Source of the DNA: Xanthobacter autotrophicus Py2
GTDB taxonomy: Bacteria; Pseudomonadota; Alphaproteobacteria; Rhizobiales; Xanthobacteraceae
Reading direction: 5' to 3'
NCBI GenBank assembly: GCA_000017645.1
Contig: CP000781.1
Coordinates: 248,001 to 312,000 of the forward strand
DNA length: 64,000 bases
Below the pieces are notes generated by a model. That model made no database searches, was not told the origin of the DNA, and saw only the letters and a program-made list of their open reading frames with translations. Positions 24,030 through 32,010 of this stretch are shown here, piece by piece. Position numbers and translations under genes: made by a program. How positions within the stretch are numbered: position 1 is the first letter of the stretch; every line of letters starts with the position of its first letter.

Positions 24030-24505
24030 TTGCTGCTCCCTTCTATCGGACTCTGCCTCATCAGAATGAGGCGGGGAGACGGGGCGGACCATCCCATTAA
24101 TGCTGACGCCCGCCGCGAAGCGGGAGGCCGTGGCGCATGCCTGCACGGAGCACGGTGTGAGCCAGCGGCGGGCGTGTGAAGTCCTTGCGGTGGACCGCTC
24201 GAGCGTGCGCTACAGGTCCGTTCGCTCTGACGACGCCAGTCTGCGGGAAGCGATGAAGATGATGGCGTCGGAACGCCGCCGCTTCGGCTACAGGCGCATC
24301 CATGTGATGCTCCAGCGCCAGGGTATCTCGATGAACCTCAAGAAGCTCAGACGGCTCTATCGTGGGCTTTGGCGCCGCGACTTAATCGCGGAAGCGGACG
24401 CCGCGCTGATCAAGGCGAGGACGCTTGGCCCATCGGTTTCGCGCATTTTGCCGGCCCAGTTGTAGCGCACCTGGTGCTCGCGGCGGGGTCTGAAGGAACC
24501 GCCGC

Positions 24506-24813
24506 CCTGGGCAGCCGTTCTGTCGCTACGATCAGCTTCTGGAACTGCGCGACGACCTGATCGTGCGGCTGAACCGAGCGGTCGACCGGCCGAGATCGTA
24601 AGCGCCGCTGCCGCACTGTGCGAAGTCGAATCGCTCGCGTCACAATCTCTTGAAAACTTTCTTCCCTATCACGCGGTACGGGCCGATCTTTTCGCCCGCA
24701 CTGGCCGAACTGACGCGGCGCTGGTCGCATACCGCAAAGCCCTTGCGCTCGAGCCGAGCGTCGCCGAAGCGCGCTGGCTTGAACGCAAGGCGCCAGCGCT
24801 CAAGAGGATTTAA
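24506..24813 (+). pseudogene. Remnant of a DUF6596-type ECF sigma factor
   Basis: Conceptual translation gives CRYDQLLELRDDLIVRLNRAV then, after a frame change, AEIVSAAAALCEVESL ... NFLPYHAVRADLFARTGRTDAALVAYRKALALEPSVAEARWLERKAPALKRI followed by TAA at 24811. This matches the C-terminal helical half of large ECF sigma factors (LNRAVAVAE, YHPYHAARADLLRRLGR, AYRRALAL). The sigma-2/sigma-4 part and a reading frame are missing. It lies to the right of the IS3 scrap. Confidence 0.65.
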
Positions 24814-24960
24814 GGAAAGGCTATTGTGTCGTCCATCACATCGCCACAAGACTTGAAAACATCACCCTCATCGTCGTCAGTCTACGATTTGAATTTTCGG
24901 TCCAAATCTCGGTTTGAGAACAGTGACTGATGTGTGTTCGGCGCTGATGCCCCCCATCGG

Positions 24961-25227
24961 TCATGCCCGACCATGGTGCCCTTGCGCGACGGTGGGCGTC
25001 TCTTCTTTCCGTTGCGCTGCGAACGCTTCTTTCCCCTTTTCGGCCCAGAGCATGCGGGCCTGTTCGCCATGATCGCTTTGCAGCTTGTCGGCCATCCAGA
25101 GCAGCGCGCCGTAGATCATGGCGCGGTCGTTGCCTGTCAGGTCGACGATCCCGGCCTTGACGACGAGGCCGCCGAGTTCGATCAGATGTCGCGTGCGCTT
25201 TCGGCGCTCCACCTGCCAGGCGCGCAT
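24961..25227 (-). CDS. traD: TraD-like conjugal transfer protein
   Basis: 88 residues from ATG 25227, which sits one base after the traC stop; a longer frame overlapping traC is possible but unnecessary. The core RKRTRHLIELGGLVVKAGIVDLTGNDRAMIYGALLWMADKL is the small TraD signature of Ti-type plasmids (unrelated to the F-plasmid TraD ATPase). The tail is charged. It is downstream of traC and transcribed away from the oriT-like site. Role in DNA processing is presumed from the pTi tra regions. Confidence 0.8.
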   Translation of the reverse strand: MRAWQVERRKRTRHLIELGGLVVKAGIVDLTGNDRAMIYGALLWMADKLQSDHGEQARMLWAEKGKEAFAAQRKEETPTVAQGHHGRA

Positions 25228-25228
25228 G

Positions 25229-25555
25229 TCATGCCGCGCCCGCGCCGCCAGATGCCGGTTGCGCGCGGCCCGGTTGCGGTTGAGCGCTGCCCGCGTCGCG
25301 GTCAGACGCTGATGCAGCTCGCCGCGACCGGCCCTGAAAGAACGCGGCGCCACGCTTGGCCCATGCCTCCCTCTTTCCGGCGTCTTTGGTTTCGGCCAGC
25401 ACGATCAGCGCGCCCGCCAGTTCGTCGGCGCTGAGGGCGTCGGCGCCGGTCGAGATGACCAGTTCGCCAAGCTGCTGCACCTTGCGGGCTTTCAGGTCTC
25501 GCGCCTTGTCTTCAAGCGACTTCAGTTCCGCGTCGAAGTCCCGTGGCTTGCGCAT
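25229..25555 (-). CDS. traC: TraC-like conjugal transfer protein
   Basis: 108 residues from ATG 25555 (GGAGG five bases upstream; a neighbouring ATG at 25558 is too close to it). A helical N-terminal stretch (MRKPRDFDAELKSLEDKARDLKARKVQQLGELVISTGADALSADELAGALIVLAE) carries the TraC family pattern, and the C-terminus is disordered and Ala/Gln-rich. TraC is a DNA-processing accessory encoded divergently from traA across oriT in Ti and pNGR234-type plasmids; the same arrangement is seen here. Confidence 0.8.
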   Translation of the reverse strand: MRKPRDFDAELKSLEDKARDLKARKVQQLGELVISTGADALSADELAGALIVLAETKDAGKREAWAKRGAAFFQGRSRRAASASDRDAGSAQPQPGRAQPASGGAGAA

Positions 25556-25660
25556 CATGTCCTCCATAAGCTGTTGATGGAGCGATGATAGTTGAGGGCC
25601 TGCCAGAATGCTGTAAGGTTGCCGGGACGGGCTGGAACGGCGCGAGCAGTCCCGAGAAAT

Positions 25661-25700
25661 TAGTTTCGAGGGCGCGCTTATACGTCGTTCCGACGTGCGC
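25661..25700. other. oriT-like nick region between traC and traA
   Basis: On the minus strand ATAAGCGCGCCCTCG matches the nick core of Q/Ti-type origins (TAAGTGCGCCCT). Beside it lies a perfect hairpin ACGTCG-TTC-CGACGT (25682-25696). The position between divergent traC and traA equals that in pTi-type tra regions, and the cognate MobA/MobL-type relaxase follows at 25727. The identification is by sequence memory of the core. Confidence 0.65.
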
Positions 25701-25726
25701 TTCGCCGTGGTGATGTTCGGATCGCA

Positions 25727-28657
25727 ATGGCGATCTTTCATCTTCACGTCAAGGTCATCGGCCGCAAGTCCGGCTCCAGCGCGGTGGCCTCCGCCGCCTA
25801 CCGCTCGGCCTCGCGGTTGCGCGACGACCGGCTTGAGCGAAGCCATGACTTCTCCAACAAGCGCGGCGTCATCCATTCCGAGGTCATGCTGCCGGAAGAT
25901 GCGCCCGAACAATGGCGCGACCGCGAGCGGCTTTGGAACGATGTCGAGGCGTTCGAGGTCAGGAAGGACGCCCAGCTTGCCCGCGAGGTGGAGTTCGCCT
26001 TGCCACGCGAGATGACGCAAGCACAGGGCATCGAACTGGCCCGCGACTTCGTGCAGTCCGAATTTGTCGATCAGGGCATGATCGCCGACCTCAATGTGCA
26101 TTGGGACATGGCCGAGGATGGGACGGCCAAGCCTCACGCCCATGTCATGCTGAACATGCGATCCGTGGACGAGGACGGCTTCGGCCCGAAGGTGCGGGAG
26201 TGGAACCGCACCGAGATGGTCGAGCGTTGGCGCGAACGCTGGGCCGAACTGGCCAACGAGCGGCTGGCCGAACTCGACATCGACGCGCGCATCGACCATC
26301 GCAGCCTTGAGGCGCAGGGCATCGCGCTGGAGCCGCAAAGCCAGATCGGCGCGCCCGCGCAACGGATCGAAGGCGAAGGGATCGAGGCCGCCGACCGCGC
26401 GGAAATGCACCGCGAGATCGCGCACAACAACGGCGCCCGCATCATCGCCGATCCTTCCATCGCGCTGGACGCCATCACGCACCAGCAATCCACCTTCACG
26501 CGGCGCGACATGGCGATGTTCGCGCACCGGCACAGTGACGGGATCGACCAGTTCAACGAGGTCATGGGCGCGATGCGTGGCGCTCCCGATCTGGTCGAAC
26601 TTGGCAGGGACGAACGGGGCGAGGACCGCTTCACCACCCGCGACATGATCGAGACCGAACAGCGCCTGCACCGCGCCGCCGAAGTCATGGCGGAGAAGGA
26701 GCGCCATGAGGTCGGCGACAGAGACCGCGAAACGGCGCTGGCGCGTGCGGAAGCGCGCGGCCTTGTCCTTTCGGGAGAGCAGGCCGAGGCGCTGGCGCAT
26801 ATCACGGACGGGCGCGATCTGGGCGTTGTGGTCGGTTATGCCGGGACGGGGAAGAGCGCGATGCTGGGCGTGGCGCGCGAAGCCTGGGAAGCGGCTGGCT
26901 ATGAAGTCCGGGGCGTGGCGCTGTCCGGCATCGCCGCCGAGAATCTGGAAAGCGGATCGGGCATCGCATCACGCACCATCGCCAGCTTGGAACATGGTTG
27001 GGGACAGGGCCGCGACGTGCTCACTTCCCGCGATGTGCTTGTCATCGACGAGGCGGGCATGGTCGGCACGCGCCAGTTGGAGCGCGTGCTGTCCCATGCC
27101 GCCGAGGCTGGCGCCAAGGTGGTGCTGGTCGGCGATCCCCAGCAGTTGCAATCCATCGAGGCCGGCGCGGCGTTCCGCTCGATCTTCGAGCGCCACGGCG
27201 GGGCGGAGATCGGCGAGGTGCGCCGCCAGCGGGAGGACTGGCAGCGCGACGCCACGCGCGATCTGGCGACCGGCCGAACCGGCGATGCGATCCATGCCTA
27301 TGACAGTCACGGCATGTTGCATGAGGCCGCGTCACGCGAACGGGCGCGCGATGATCTGATCGACCGCTGGGATCGCGACCGGCAGGCGTCGCCTGACCGC
27401 AGCCGCATCATACTCACCCACACCAACGACGAGGTTCGCGCCCTCAACGAGGCCGCGCGCGAACGGATGCGGGAAGCCGGCGATCTCGGCGATGACGTGC
27501 GCTTGGTGGTCGAACGCGGTGAGCGCGGCTTCGCCAGCGGAGATCGCGTCATGTTCCTTCAGAACGAGCGCGGCCTTGGCGTCAAGAACGGCACGCTCGG
27601 CACCATCGAACAGGTCAGCACGCAGAGCATAACCGTGCTCACCGATGATGGCCGTTCCGTTGGCTTCGACCTCAAGGATTACGACCGCATCGACCACGGC
27701 TATGCCGCGACCATCCACAAGGCGCAGGGCATGACCGTGGACCGCACGCATGTTCTGGCGACACCGGGCCTGGATGCTCACGGCAGCTATGTCGCCCTGT
27801 CGCGCCATCGCGACAGCATGGACCTGCACTATGGCCGCGATGACTTCGCTGACGAGAATAGGCTTGTCCGCACCCTGTCGCGCGACCGCGCCAAGGACAT
27901 GGCGTCAGATTACGAGCCGGCACAGAGCTACGCCGAGCGGCGCGGCATCACCTTCCGCGGGCGCGTGGAGCGGGTGGTCGAGATCGTCAAGCAGGTTCCC
28001 AAGAAGGTGCGCGGCATGTTCGATGGCCTGCGCCTGCCTGCCGATGGCGGGCAGGAGCCGGAACGGGCGGCGCTGGAAAGGGAGAATGCGGCAGACCCGG
28101 AGAAGGCTTTGCGCCGCGCCCGGACCAAGGCGCTCATCCGCCATGCCCGCGCCGTGGATGCGATCTTCGAGGTGCAGGAGCGGGGCGGCAATGCCAGCCC
28201 GGAGCAGGTGAAGGAATTGCAAGAAGCCCGCAAGGTCTTCGAGGAGGTGCGGCCCCATGGCTCGCACGATGCCGAGGCCGCCTACAAGAAGAGCCCGGAA
28301 CTTGCCTCGGAAGCGGCCACGGGACGCACCGCCCGCGCGATCCGCGCCCTACAGCTCGAGACCGAGCTGCGCACCGATCCGCAGCGCCGCGCCGACCGCT
28401 TCGTGGAGCGTTGGCGGAGCCTCGACCGCGCCAGCCAGCACCAGTACCAAGCGGGCGACATGTCCGGCTACAAGGCCACGCGGTCGGCGATGGGCGACAT
28501 GGCAAAGAGTCTCGAACGCGATCCGCAGCTTGAATCCATCCTCGAAGGCCGCAAGAGAGACCTCGGCATCGGGATCGACTCGGGCCGCAGCCTTGGTCGG
28601 GAACTCGCCTTCAGCCACGGCATCGACCTCGGCATAGGCCGGGGCATCGGACTCTAA
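25727..28657 (+). CDS. traA: Ti-type relaxase/helicase TraA
   Basis: 976 residues. MobA/MobL relaxase domain at about 1-220 (AIFHLHVKVIGRKSGSSAVASAAYRSASRLRDDR; metal-binding histidines in AKPHAHVMLNMR). A RecD2-like helicase domain follows, with Walker A at about 369-377 (GYAGTGKSAML), Walker B at 438-444 (VIDEAGM), DPQQLQ (motif III) and a late motif at about 660 (ATIHKAQGMTVDRTHVLAT). The C-terminal 300 residues are charged helix. It nicks oriT, unwinds the transferred strand and guides it to the coupling protein. The length is slightly less than the roughly 1100 of pTi TraA. Gene order traD-traC/oriT/traA is the classical one. Confidence 0.93.
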   Translation: MAIFHLHVKVIGRKSGSSAVASAAYRSASRLRDDRLERSHDFSNKRGVIHSEVMLPEDAPEQWRDRERLWNDVEAFEVRKDAQLAREVEFALPREMTQAQGIELARDFVQSEFVDQGMIADLNVHWDMAEDGTAKPHAHVMLNMRSVDEDGFGPKVREWNRTEMVERWRERWAELANERLAELDIDARIDHRSLEAQGIALEPQSQIGAPAQRIEGEGIEAADRAEMHREIAHNNGARIIADPSIALDAITHQQSTFTRRDMAMFAHRHSDGIDQFNEVMGAMRGAPDLVELGRDERGEDRFTTRDMIETEQRLHRAAEVMAEKERHEVGDRDRETALARAEARGLVLSGEQAEALAHITDGRDLGVVVGYAGTGKSAMLGVAREAWEAAGYEVRGVALSGIAAENLESGSGIASRTIASLEHGWGQGRDVLTSRDVLVIDEAGMVGTRQLERVLSHAAEAGAKVVLVGDPQQLQSIEAGAAFRSIFERHGGAEIGEVRRQREDWQRDATRDLATGRTGDAIHAYDSHGMLHEAASRERARDDLIDRWDRDRQASPDRSRIILTHTNDEVRALNEAARERMREAGDLGDDVRLVVERGERGFASGDRVMFLQNERGLGVKNGTLGTIEQVSTQSITVLTDDGRSVGFDLKDYDRIDHGYAATIHKAQGMTVDRTHVLATPGLDAHGSYVALSRHRDSMDLHYGRDDFADENRLVRTLSRDRAKDMASDYEPAQSYAERRGITFRGRVERVVEIVKQVPKKVRGMFDGLRLPADGGQEPERAALERENAADPEKALRRARTKALIRHARAVDAIFEVQERGGNASPEQVKELQEARKVFEEVRPHGSHDAEAAYKKSPELASEAATGRTARAIRALQLETELRTDPQRRADRFVERWRSLDRASQHQYQAGDMSGYKATRSAMGDMAKSLERDPQLESILEGRKRDLGIGIDSGRSLGRELAFSHGIDLGIGRGIGL

Positions 28658-28786
28658 CACCGCCTATTTTCCGCCGCCTATACCCCACAGCCCTACGACG
28701 CCTAAATCACTCTTGCACAACAAGAAATCCTTGGTCTGTCTGGTCTCTGCAATCGTCAGTAAAACCCGGCAGGAGGCAGCGAAGCC

Positions 28787-29002
28787 ATGCCCGCACCAGA
28801 CCGTATCGTCCGCATGAAAACCATTCTCGCCCGCACCGGCCTGTCCCGGTCCACCATCTACCGCAAGATCGCCGAGGGCACGTTCCCGCCCCGGATTAAG
28901 ATCAGCATCAACGGCGCCGGCTGGAGGGAATCCGACATCGACCGCTGGGTCGCCGATCCCGTGGCGTGGCGACCGCGAAGCGGGTCTGACTTCAATGACT
29001 GA
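28787..29002 (+). CDS. AlpA-family helix-turn-helix regulator
   Basis: 71 residues. MKTILARTGLSRSTIYRKIAEGTFPPRIKISINGAGWRESDIDRWVADPVAW is the AlpA/prophage regulatory pattern: helix-turn-helix plus wing with the conserved Gly-Trp and DIDRWV. AlpA-like proteins act as activators or excisionase-like factors of integrative elements. It has a GGAGGCAGCGA site before the ATG. The last 8 bases overlap the next gene, so the two are co-transcribed. Given two large serine recombinases nearby, it could be the element's recombination directionality or regulatory factor, but that is inference. Confidence 0.8.
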   Translation: MPAPDRIVRMKTILARTGLSRSTIYRKIAEGTFPPRIKISINGAGWRESDIDRWVADPVAWRPRSGSDFND

Positions 29003-29240
29003 TCGGGCAGACACCGCGCCGCATCGCAGAGGCGCCAAGCCGCCGACAGCATCGGAGCAGCTTGAAGCGCTGTTAGGCTATCCGTGGCCGTTCCCCGGCA
29101 GGCCGCCCAAACACGACCTCTCCACATGGACCGTCACCGACGATTGGCCCGATCCCGTTCCGGTGACGGAAGCCGAGATCGAGGTCTTCGAGCGATGGTT
29201 CGGCGATTTGTTCGACGAACTGTTTGGGCCGGACGCTTGA
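28995..29240 (+). CDS. Small acidic hypothetical protein after AlpA
   Basis: 81 residues, starting 8 bases inside the AlpA-like gene. The second half is rich in Trp, Asp and Phe (WTVTDDWPDPVPVTEAEIEVFERWFGDLFDELFGPDA), a composition typical of small element-encoded proteins. No motif identified. Its stop is 61 bases before the toxin gene and the intervening region contains the toxin-antitoxin promoter. Confidence 0.5.
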   Translation: MTDRADTAPHRRGAKPPTASEQLEALLGYPWPFPGRPPKHDLSTWTVTDDWPDPVPVTEAEIEVFERWFGDLFDELFGPDA

Positions 29241-29278
29241 ACATCCCCTATTGCGGAATGAGTTATAGTGTGGTACAT

Positions 29279-29295
29279 ACTCCCATCGTTGGAGT
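29279..29295. promoter_or_regulatory. Inverted repeat operator of the HigBA-type pair
   Basis: ACTCCCA-TCG-TTGGAGT, two 7-base arms with one mismatch, lies a few bases before the GTG at 29302. A TATAGT at 29264-29269 (with TTGCGG 21 bases before) makes a plausible -10. HigA-type antitoxins bind such palindromes; not tested. Confidence 0.4.
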
Positions 29296-29301
29296 GAGCC
29301 T

Positions 29302-29598
29302 GTGATCGTAGGCTTTCGGGATGACTGGTTGCGGGCCTTCTTTGTGGATGATGTCCGCTCCCGCAACATCCCGGCCGATCTCGAAGCCCGGTTGTTCAGA
29401 AAGCTCCAGATGATCGACGACGCCGTGACCGATCAGGACTTGCGCGTACCGCCCAGCAATCACTTCGAGAAGCTGCGCGGCAATCTGGCGGGGTTGCATT
29501 CGATCCGCGTCAACCAGCAATGGCGGTTGATCTTCCGCTGGGATGGCGTGCGCGGCGAGGCGGACGGAATTTATCTGGACGATCACAGCTACCGATGA
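29302..29598 (+). CDS. higB: HigB-type (RelE-superfamily) mRNA interferase toxin
   Basis: 98 residues from GTG 29302. The signature LHSIRVNQQWRLIFRW is the RelE/HigB core, and PPSNHFEKLRGNLAGLH precedes it. HigB toxins cleave mRNA at the ribosome. The toxin is upstream of its antitoxin, the reversed order characteristic of higBA systems, and is 13 bases from it. A toxin-antitoxin pair here would stabilise the element in its host. Active-site residues of the family (Lys in HFEKL, Arg in HSIRVN, Arg in QWRLIF) all appear present. Confidence 0.88.
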   Translation: MIVGFRDDWLRAFFVDDVRSRNIPADLEARLFRKLQMIDDAVTDQDLRVPPSNHFEKLRGNLAGLHSIRVNQQWRLIFRWDGVRGEADGIYLDDHSYR

Positions 29599-29611
29599 AA
29601 GCGAGGCAAAG

Positions 29612-29920
29612 ATGCTGACCACCAAGCGCAAGCCGGCGACTGTCGGCGAAATCCTCACCGAAGAGTTCATGCAGCCGATGGGGTTGACGCAGGGTGCGCT
29701 CGCCGAGGCGATGGGCGTTCAGCGCAAGCATGTCAACGAACTGTGCGGCAACCGCAGAAACGTGACGGCGGCGACGGCCCTGATCCTGGCCCGTGTGTTC
29801 GGCAACAGCCCCGACTTCTGGCTCAACGTGCAGCGGCGCAGCGATCTTTGGGAGGTGATGAACACGCCGAAGGAGCGCGAGCGGATCAAGCGCGCACGCC
29901 CGTTGCAGAGCGCGGCCTGA
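29612..29920 (+). CDS. higA: HigA-type antitoxin
   Basis: 102 residues from ATG 29612. The XRE-family helix-turn-helix (PVMGLTQGALAEAMGVQRKHVNELCGNRRNVTAATALILARVFG, with MQPMGLTQ at its start) occupies residues 20-65, and the tail (SPDFWLNVQRRSDLWEVMNTPKERERI) neutralises the toxin in HigA proteins. It probably represses its own operon through the palindrome at 29279-29295. Confidence 0.88.
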   Translation: MLTTKRKPATVGEILTEEFMQPMGLTQGALAEAMGVQRKHVNELCGNRRNVTAATALILARVFGNSPDFWLNVQRRSDLWEVMNTPKERERIKRARPLQSAA

Positions 29921-29975
29921 GTCATGCGACCTCACCGCTCGGGCCGGAACAACAGTTGAGAAGGAGGCATTGCCC

Positions 29976-31631
29976 ATGACCGTACCGCAGCGCGCCGCTC
30001 TCTATCTGCGCGTCTCGACGGCGCGGCAGGCCGAGCATGATGTCTCCATCCCCGATCAGAAGCGCCAGGGCGAAGCCTATTGCGCCTCGCGCGGCTATCA
30101 GCTCGTCGAAACCTATGTGGAGCCGGGCGCATCGGCGACCAACGACCGTCGCCCCGAGTTCCAGCGTATGATCGAGGCGGGCACGTCGAAGCCCGCGCCC
30201 TTCGATGTGGTCGTGGTGCACTCGTTCAGCCGTTTCTTCCGCGACCATTTCGAGCTGGAGTTCTATGTCAGGAAGCTGGCGAAGAACGGGGTGAAGCTCG
30301 TCTCGATCACGCAGGAGATGGGCGACGATCCGATGCACGTCATGATGCGGCAGATCATGGCGCTGTTCGACGAATATCAGTCGAAGGAAAACGCCAAGCA
30401 CGTCATCCGCGCCTTGAAGGAGAATGCACGGCAAGGTTTCTGGAACGGTTCGCTGCCGCCCATCGGCTACCGCGTCGTCGCGGCCGAGCAGCGCGGCGCG
30501 AAGACCAAGAAGAAGCTGGAGATCGACCCGCTCCACGCGGAGACGGTGCGGCTTATCTACCGGCTTGCGCTCCACGGCGATGGCGACCACGGCCAGATGG
30601 GCGTGAAGAACATCGTCAGCCATCTGAACCGCAACCGCATCTTCACCCGCGACGGCGGGCGCTGGGGCATCGGCCAAGTCCACCGCATCCTGACCCGCCG
30701 CACCTACATGGGCGAGCACGAGTTCAACAAACGGTCCAAGAGCAAGGAATTGAAACCCATCAGCGAGATCGTCGTCGTGCCGGTGCCGCCAATCATCGAC
30801 CGAGAGACCTTTGACGCGGTGCAGGCGCTGCTCAAGGCCCGCCATCCCGCAGTGACGCCATCCGCCGTCATCAGCGGCCCAACCCTTCTTACCGGCCTGA
30901 TCCACTGCGCCAAGTGCGGTGGGGCCATGACCATCCGCACCGGCAAGGGCGGGCGCTATCGGTATTACGCCTGCTCCATGAAAGCCCGGCAGGGGCCGAC
31001 CGCTTGCGAGGGCATGGCGGTGCCGATGGACAAGCTGGACGATCTGGTCGCCAGCCATCTCGAAGACCGTCTGCTCCAGCCCGAGCGGCTGGAAACGATC
31101 CTCGCCGCCGTGCTCGACCGGAGGCAGGAGCGCAGCGAGCGTCAGCGCGAGCACATTGCCGAACTGAACAAGCGAGCGGCAGAGTCCGAAGCGCGCCTCA
31201 AGCGGCTCTACGACGCTATCGAGGCGGGCGTCGCCGACCTGGACGACCCGGCGCTCAAGGACCGCATCGACGGCCTCAAGGCCATCCGCGATCAGGCGAA
31301 GGCCGATGCCGAGCGCGCCCAGGCCATGCTCCAGAACTCAGGGAGCAAGGCGGTCACGCCGCAGATGCTCAGCAAGTTTGCCCGCGCCGCGCGCCAGCGC
31401 ATCCGGCTTGAAGGCGGCGGCTACCGCCGCGACCATCTCCGCGCGCTCGCCCAGCGCGTCGAGGTCGCCGATGGCGAGGTCCGCATCATGGGATCGAAGT
31501 CTCGGCTGCTTCAGGCGCTTGTGGCGAACGGTAGCGTAAACTCAGTGCCCATTCAGGGACTGAAGTGGCGGACCGGGCGGGATTCGAACAAATACGCCGG
31601 GACCATCTGTCGCCCTTCGGCTGCGCCATGA
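29976..31631 (+). CDS. Large serine recombinase, likely integrase of the element
   Basis: 551 residues from ATG 29976 (AAGGAGG nine bases upstream; a TTG two codons earlier is less likely). Resolvase domain about 1-150: LYLRVSTARQAEHDVSIPDQKRQGE with the nucleophile Ser at 14, and VHSFSRFFRD with the conserved arginines. A recombinase domain (GFWNGSLPPIGYRVVAAEQRG...IGQVHRILTRRTYMG) follows, then a zinc ribbon (CAKCGGAMTIRTGKGGRYRYYACSM) and a coiled coil (about 365-450). Its last 20 residues are encoded by a tRNA 3'-end fragment and flanking DNA, so it lies at or beside an attachment site. It is unrelated in detail to the recombinase at 7310. Confidence 0.9.
   Translation: MTVPQRAALYLRVSTARQAEHDVSIPDQKRQGEAYCASRGYQLVETYVEPGASATNDRRPEFQRMIEAGTSKPAPFDVVVVHSFSRFFRDHFELEFYVRKLAKNGVKLVSITQEMGDDPMHVMMRQIMALFDEYQSKENAKHVIRALKENARQGFWNGSLPPIGYRVVAAEQRGAKTKKKLEIDPLHAETVRLIYRLALHGDGDHGQMGVKNIVSHLNRNRIFTRDGGRWGIGQVHRILTRRTYMGEHEFNKRSKSKELKPISEIVVVPVPPIIDRETFDAVQALLKARHPAVTPSAVISGPTLLTGLIHCAKCGGAMTIRTGKGGRYRYYACSMKARQGPTACEGMAVPMDKLDDLVASHLEDRLLQPERLETILAAVLDRRQERSERQREHIAELNKRAAESEARLKRLYDAIEAGVADLDDPALKDRIDGLKAIRDQAKADAERAQAMLQNSGSKAVTPQMLSKFARAARQRIRLEGGGYRRDHLRALAQRVEVADGEVRIMGSKSRLLQALVANGSVNSVPIQGLKWRTGRDSNKYAGTICRPSAAP
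31566..31589 (-). other. tRNA 3'-end fragment, probable attachment-site relic
   Basis: Read on the minus strand: TTCGAATCCCGC (T-loop and stem), then CCGGTCC, G and CCA. That is the T-arm, 3' acceptor strand, discriminator and CCA of a tRNA, but the rest of the molecule is not there (upstream sequence does not fold). It overlaps the 3' end of the serine recombinase gene. Such fragments are left where an element integrated into a tRNA 3' end. Confidence 0.55.
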
Positions 31632-31970
31632 CCATGTCGGCTTTTTGGACGGTCCGCCACGCAGCTTCTATGTCCGATATGGGCGCGCAAAGCGGACGTC
31701 GCTGCGGGGCAGTCGAGGGGCAGCTATGGGTCAACCCCAGCCAGAAGGAAGCGCTAAGCTCCGCGCAGTCTCCTGCTCGCTGATCGGATGCCAAGCCGGC
31801 TACTTTCGGCTCAGTCAGTTGTACGTGGGGTCCATAGCATCGCGGAGAGGTGTCCTCCAGCTGAGGCCCAGAGCGCGCGACGTTCGCCCCGCCCCCACCG
31901 ACTCGCCAAATCCCGCTAAAATCCGCCCGCGTCCCGCGACGCATACTCCCCAAATTCTTCCCAGAAATGC
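31632..31970. other. Intergenic, element/chromosome boundary zone
   Basis: About 340 bases with no credible gene. Composition shifts from element-like to the high-GC backbone toward the right. Short partial frames here have no start context or recognisable family. The right border of the mobile region probably lies inside or just left of this stretch. Confidence 0.4.
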
Positions 31971-31994
31971 AAAAGCCCCGCAGCGGGCGGGGCT
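31971..31994 (-). terminator. Rho-independent terminator of tRNA-Glu
   Basis: On the minus strand GCCCCGC-CCGCT-GCGGGGC followed by TTTT (plus-strand AAAAGCCCCGCAGCGGGCGG onward). It lies 16 bases after the tRNA 3' end. Confidence 0.8.
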
Positions 31995-32010
31995 AAGGTC
32001 TTGAAAAGAA

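Larger units (their letters stand above)
22739..24095 (-). mobile_element. IS110/IS1111-type insertion sequence
   Basis: About 1.36 kb with edges set by the break in the IS3 sequence (AATG appears at both borders). It contains a DEDD transposase on the minus strand. The region upstream of that gene is short (about 66 bases) while the region after it is long (about 240 bases), the layout of the IS1111 subgroup, whose guide RNA lies in the 3' noncoding region. No flanking duplication longer than a few bases is visible, as expected of this family. Confidence 0.75.
22634..24360 (+). pseudogene. IS3-family transposase remnant split by another IS
   Basis: OrfA tail at 22634-22738 (ARKLRALEDENVKLKKLLGEAMLDNAILKDVAAKN). 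The OrfB head resumes at 24096 with MLTPAAKREAVAHACTEHGVSQRRACEVLAVDRSSVRY and KMMASERRRFGYRRIHVMLQRQG, then loses homology near 24360 (after KLRRLYRG). The two parts are joined by an AAAAAATG run, the normal -1 frameshift site, and are now separated by the IS110-type element. The 5' half of OrfA and the catalytic DDE core of OrfB are absent. Confidence 0.8.

Noticed and set aside
25229..26800. A long minus-strand frame of about 523 residues opposite traA
   Set aside because: Only its last 108 codons are a real gene (traC). The rest is the antisense of the relaxase, caused by its GC-rich codon pattern.
31645..32004. A possible gene in the 31.6-32.0 kb gap
   Set aside because: No start context, no recognised family and a composition typical of intergenic DNA.
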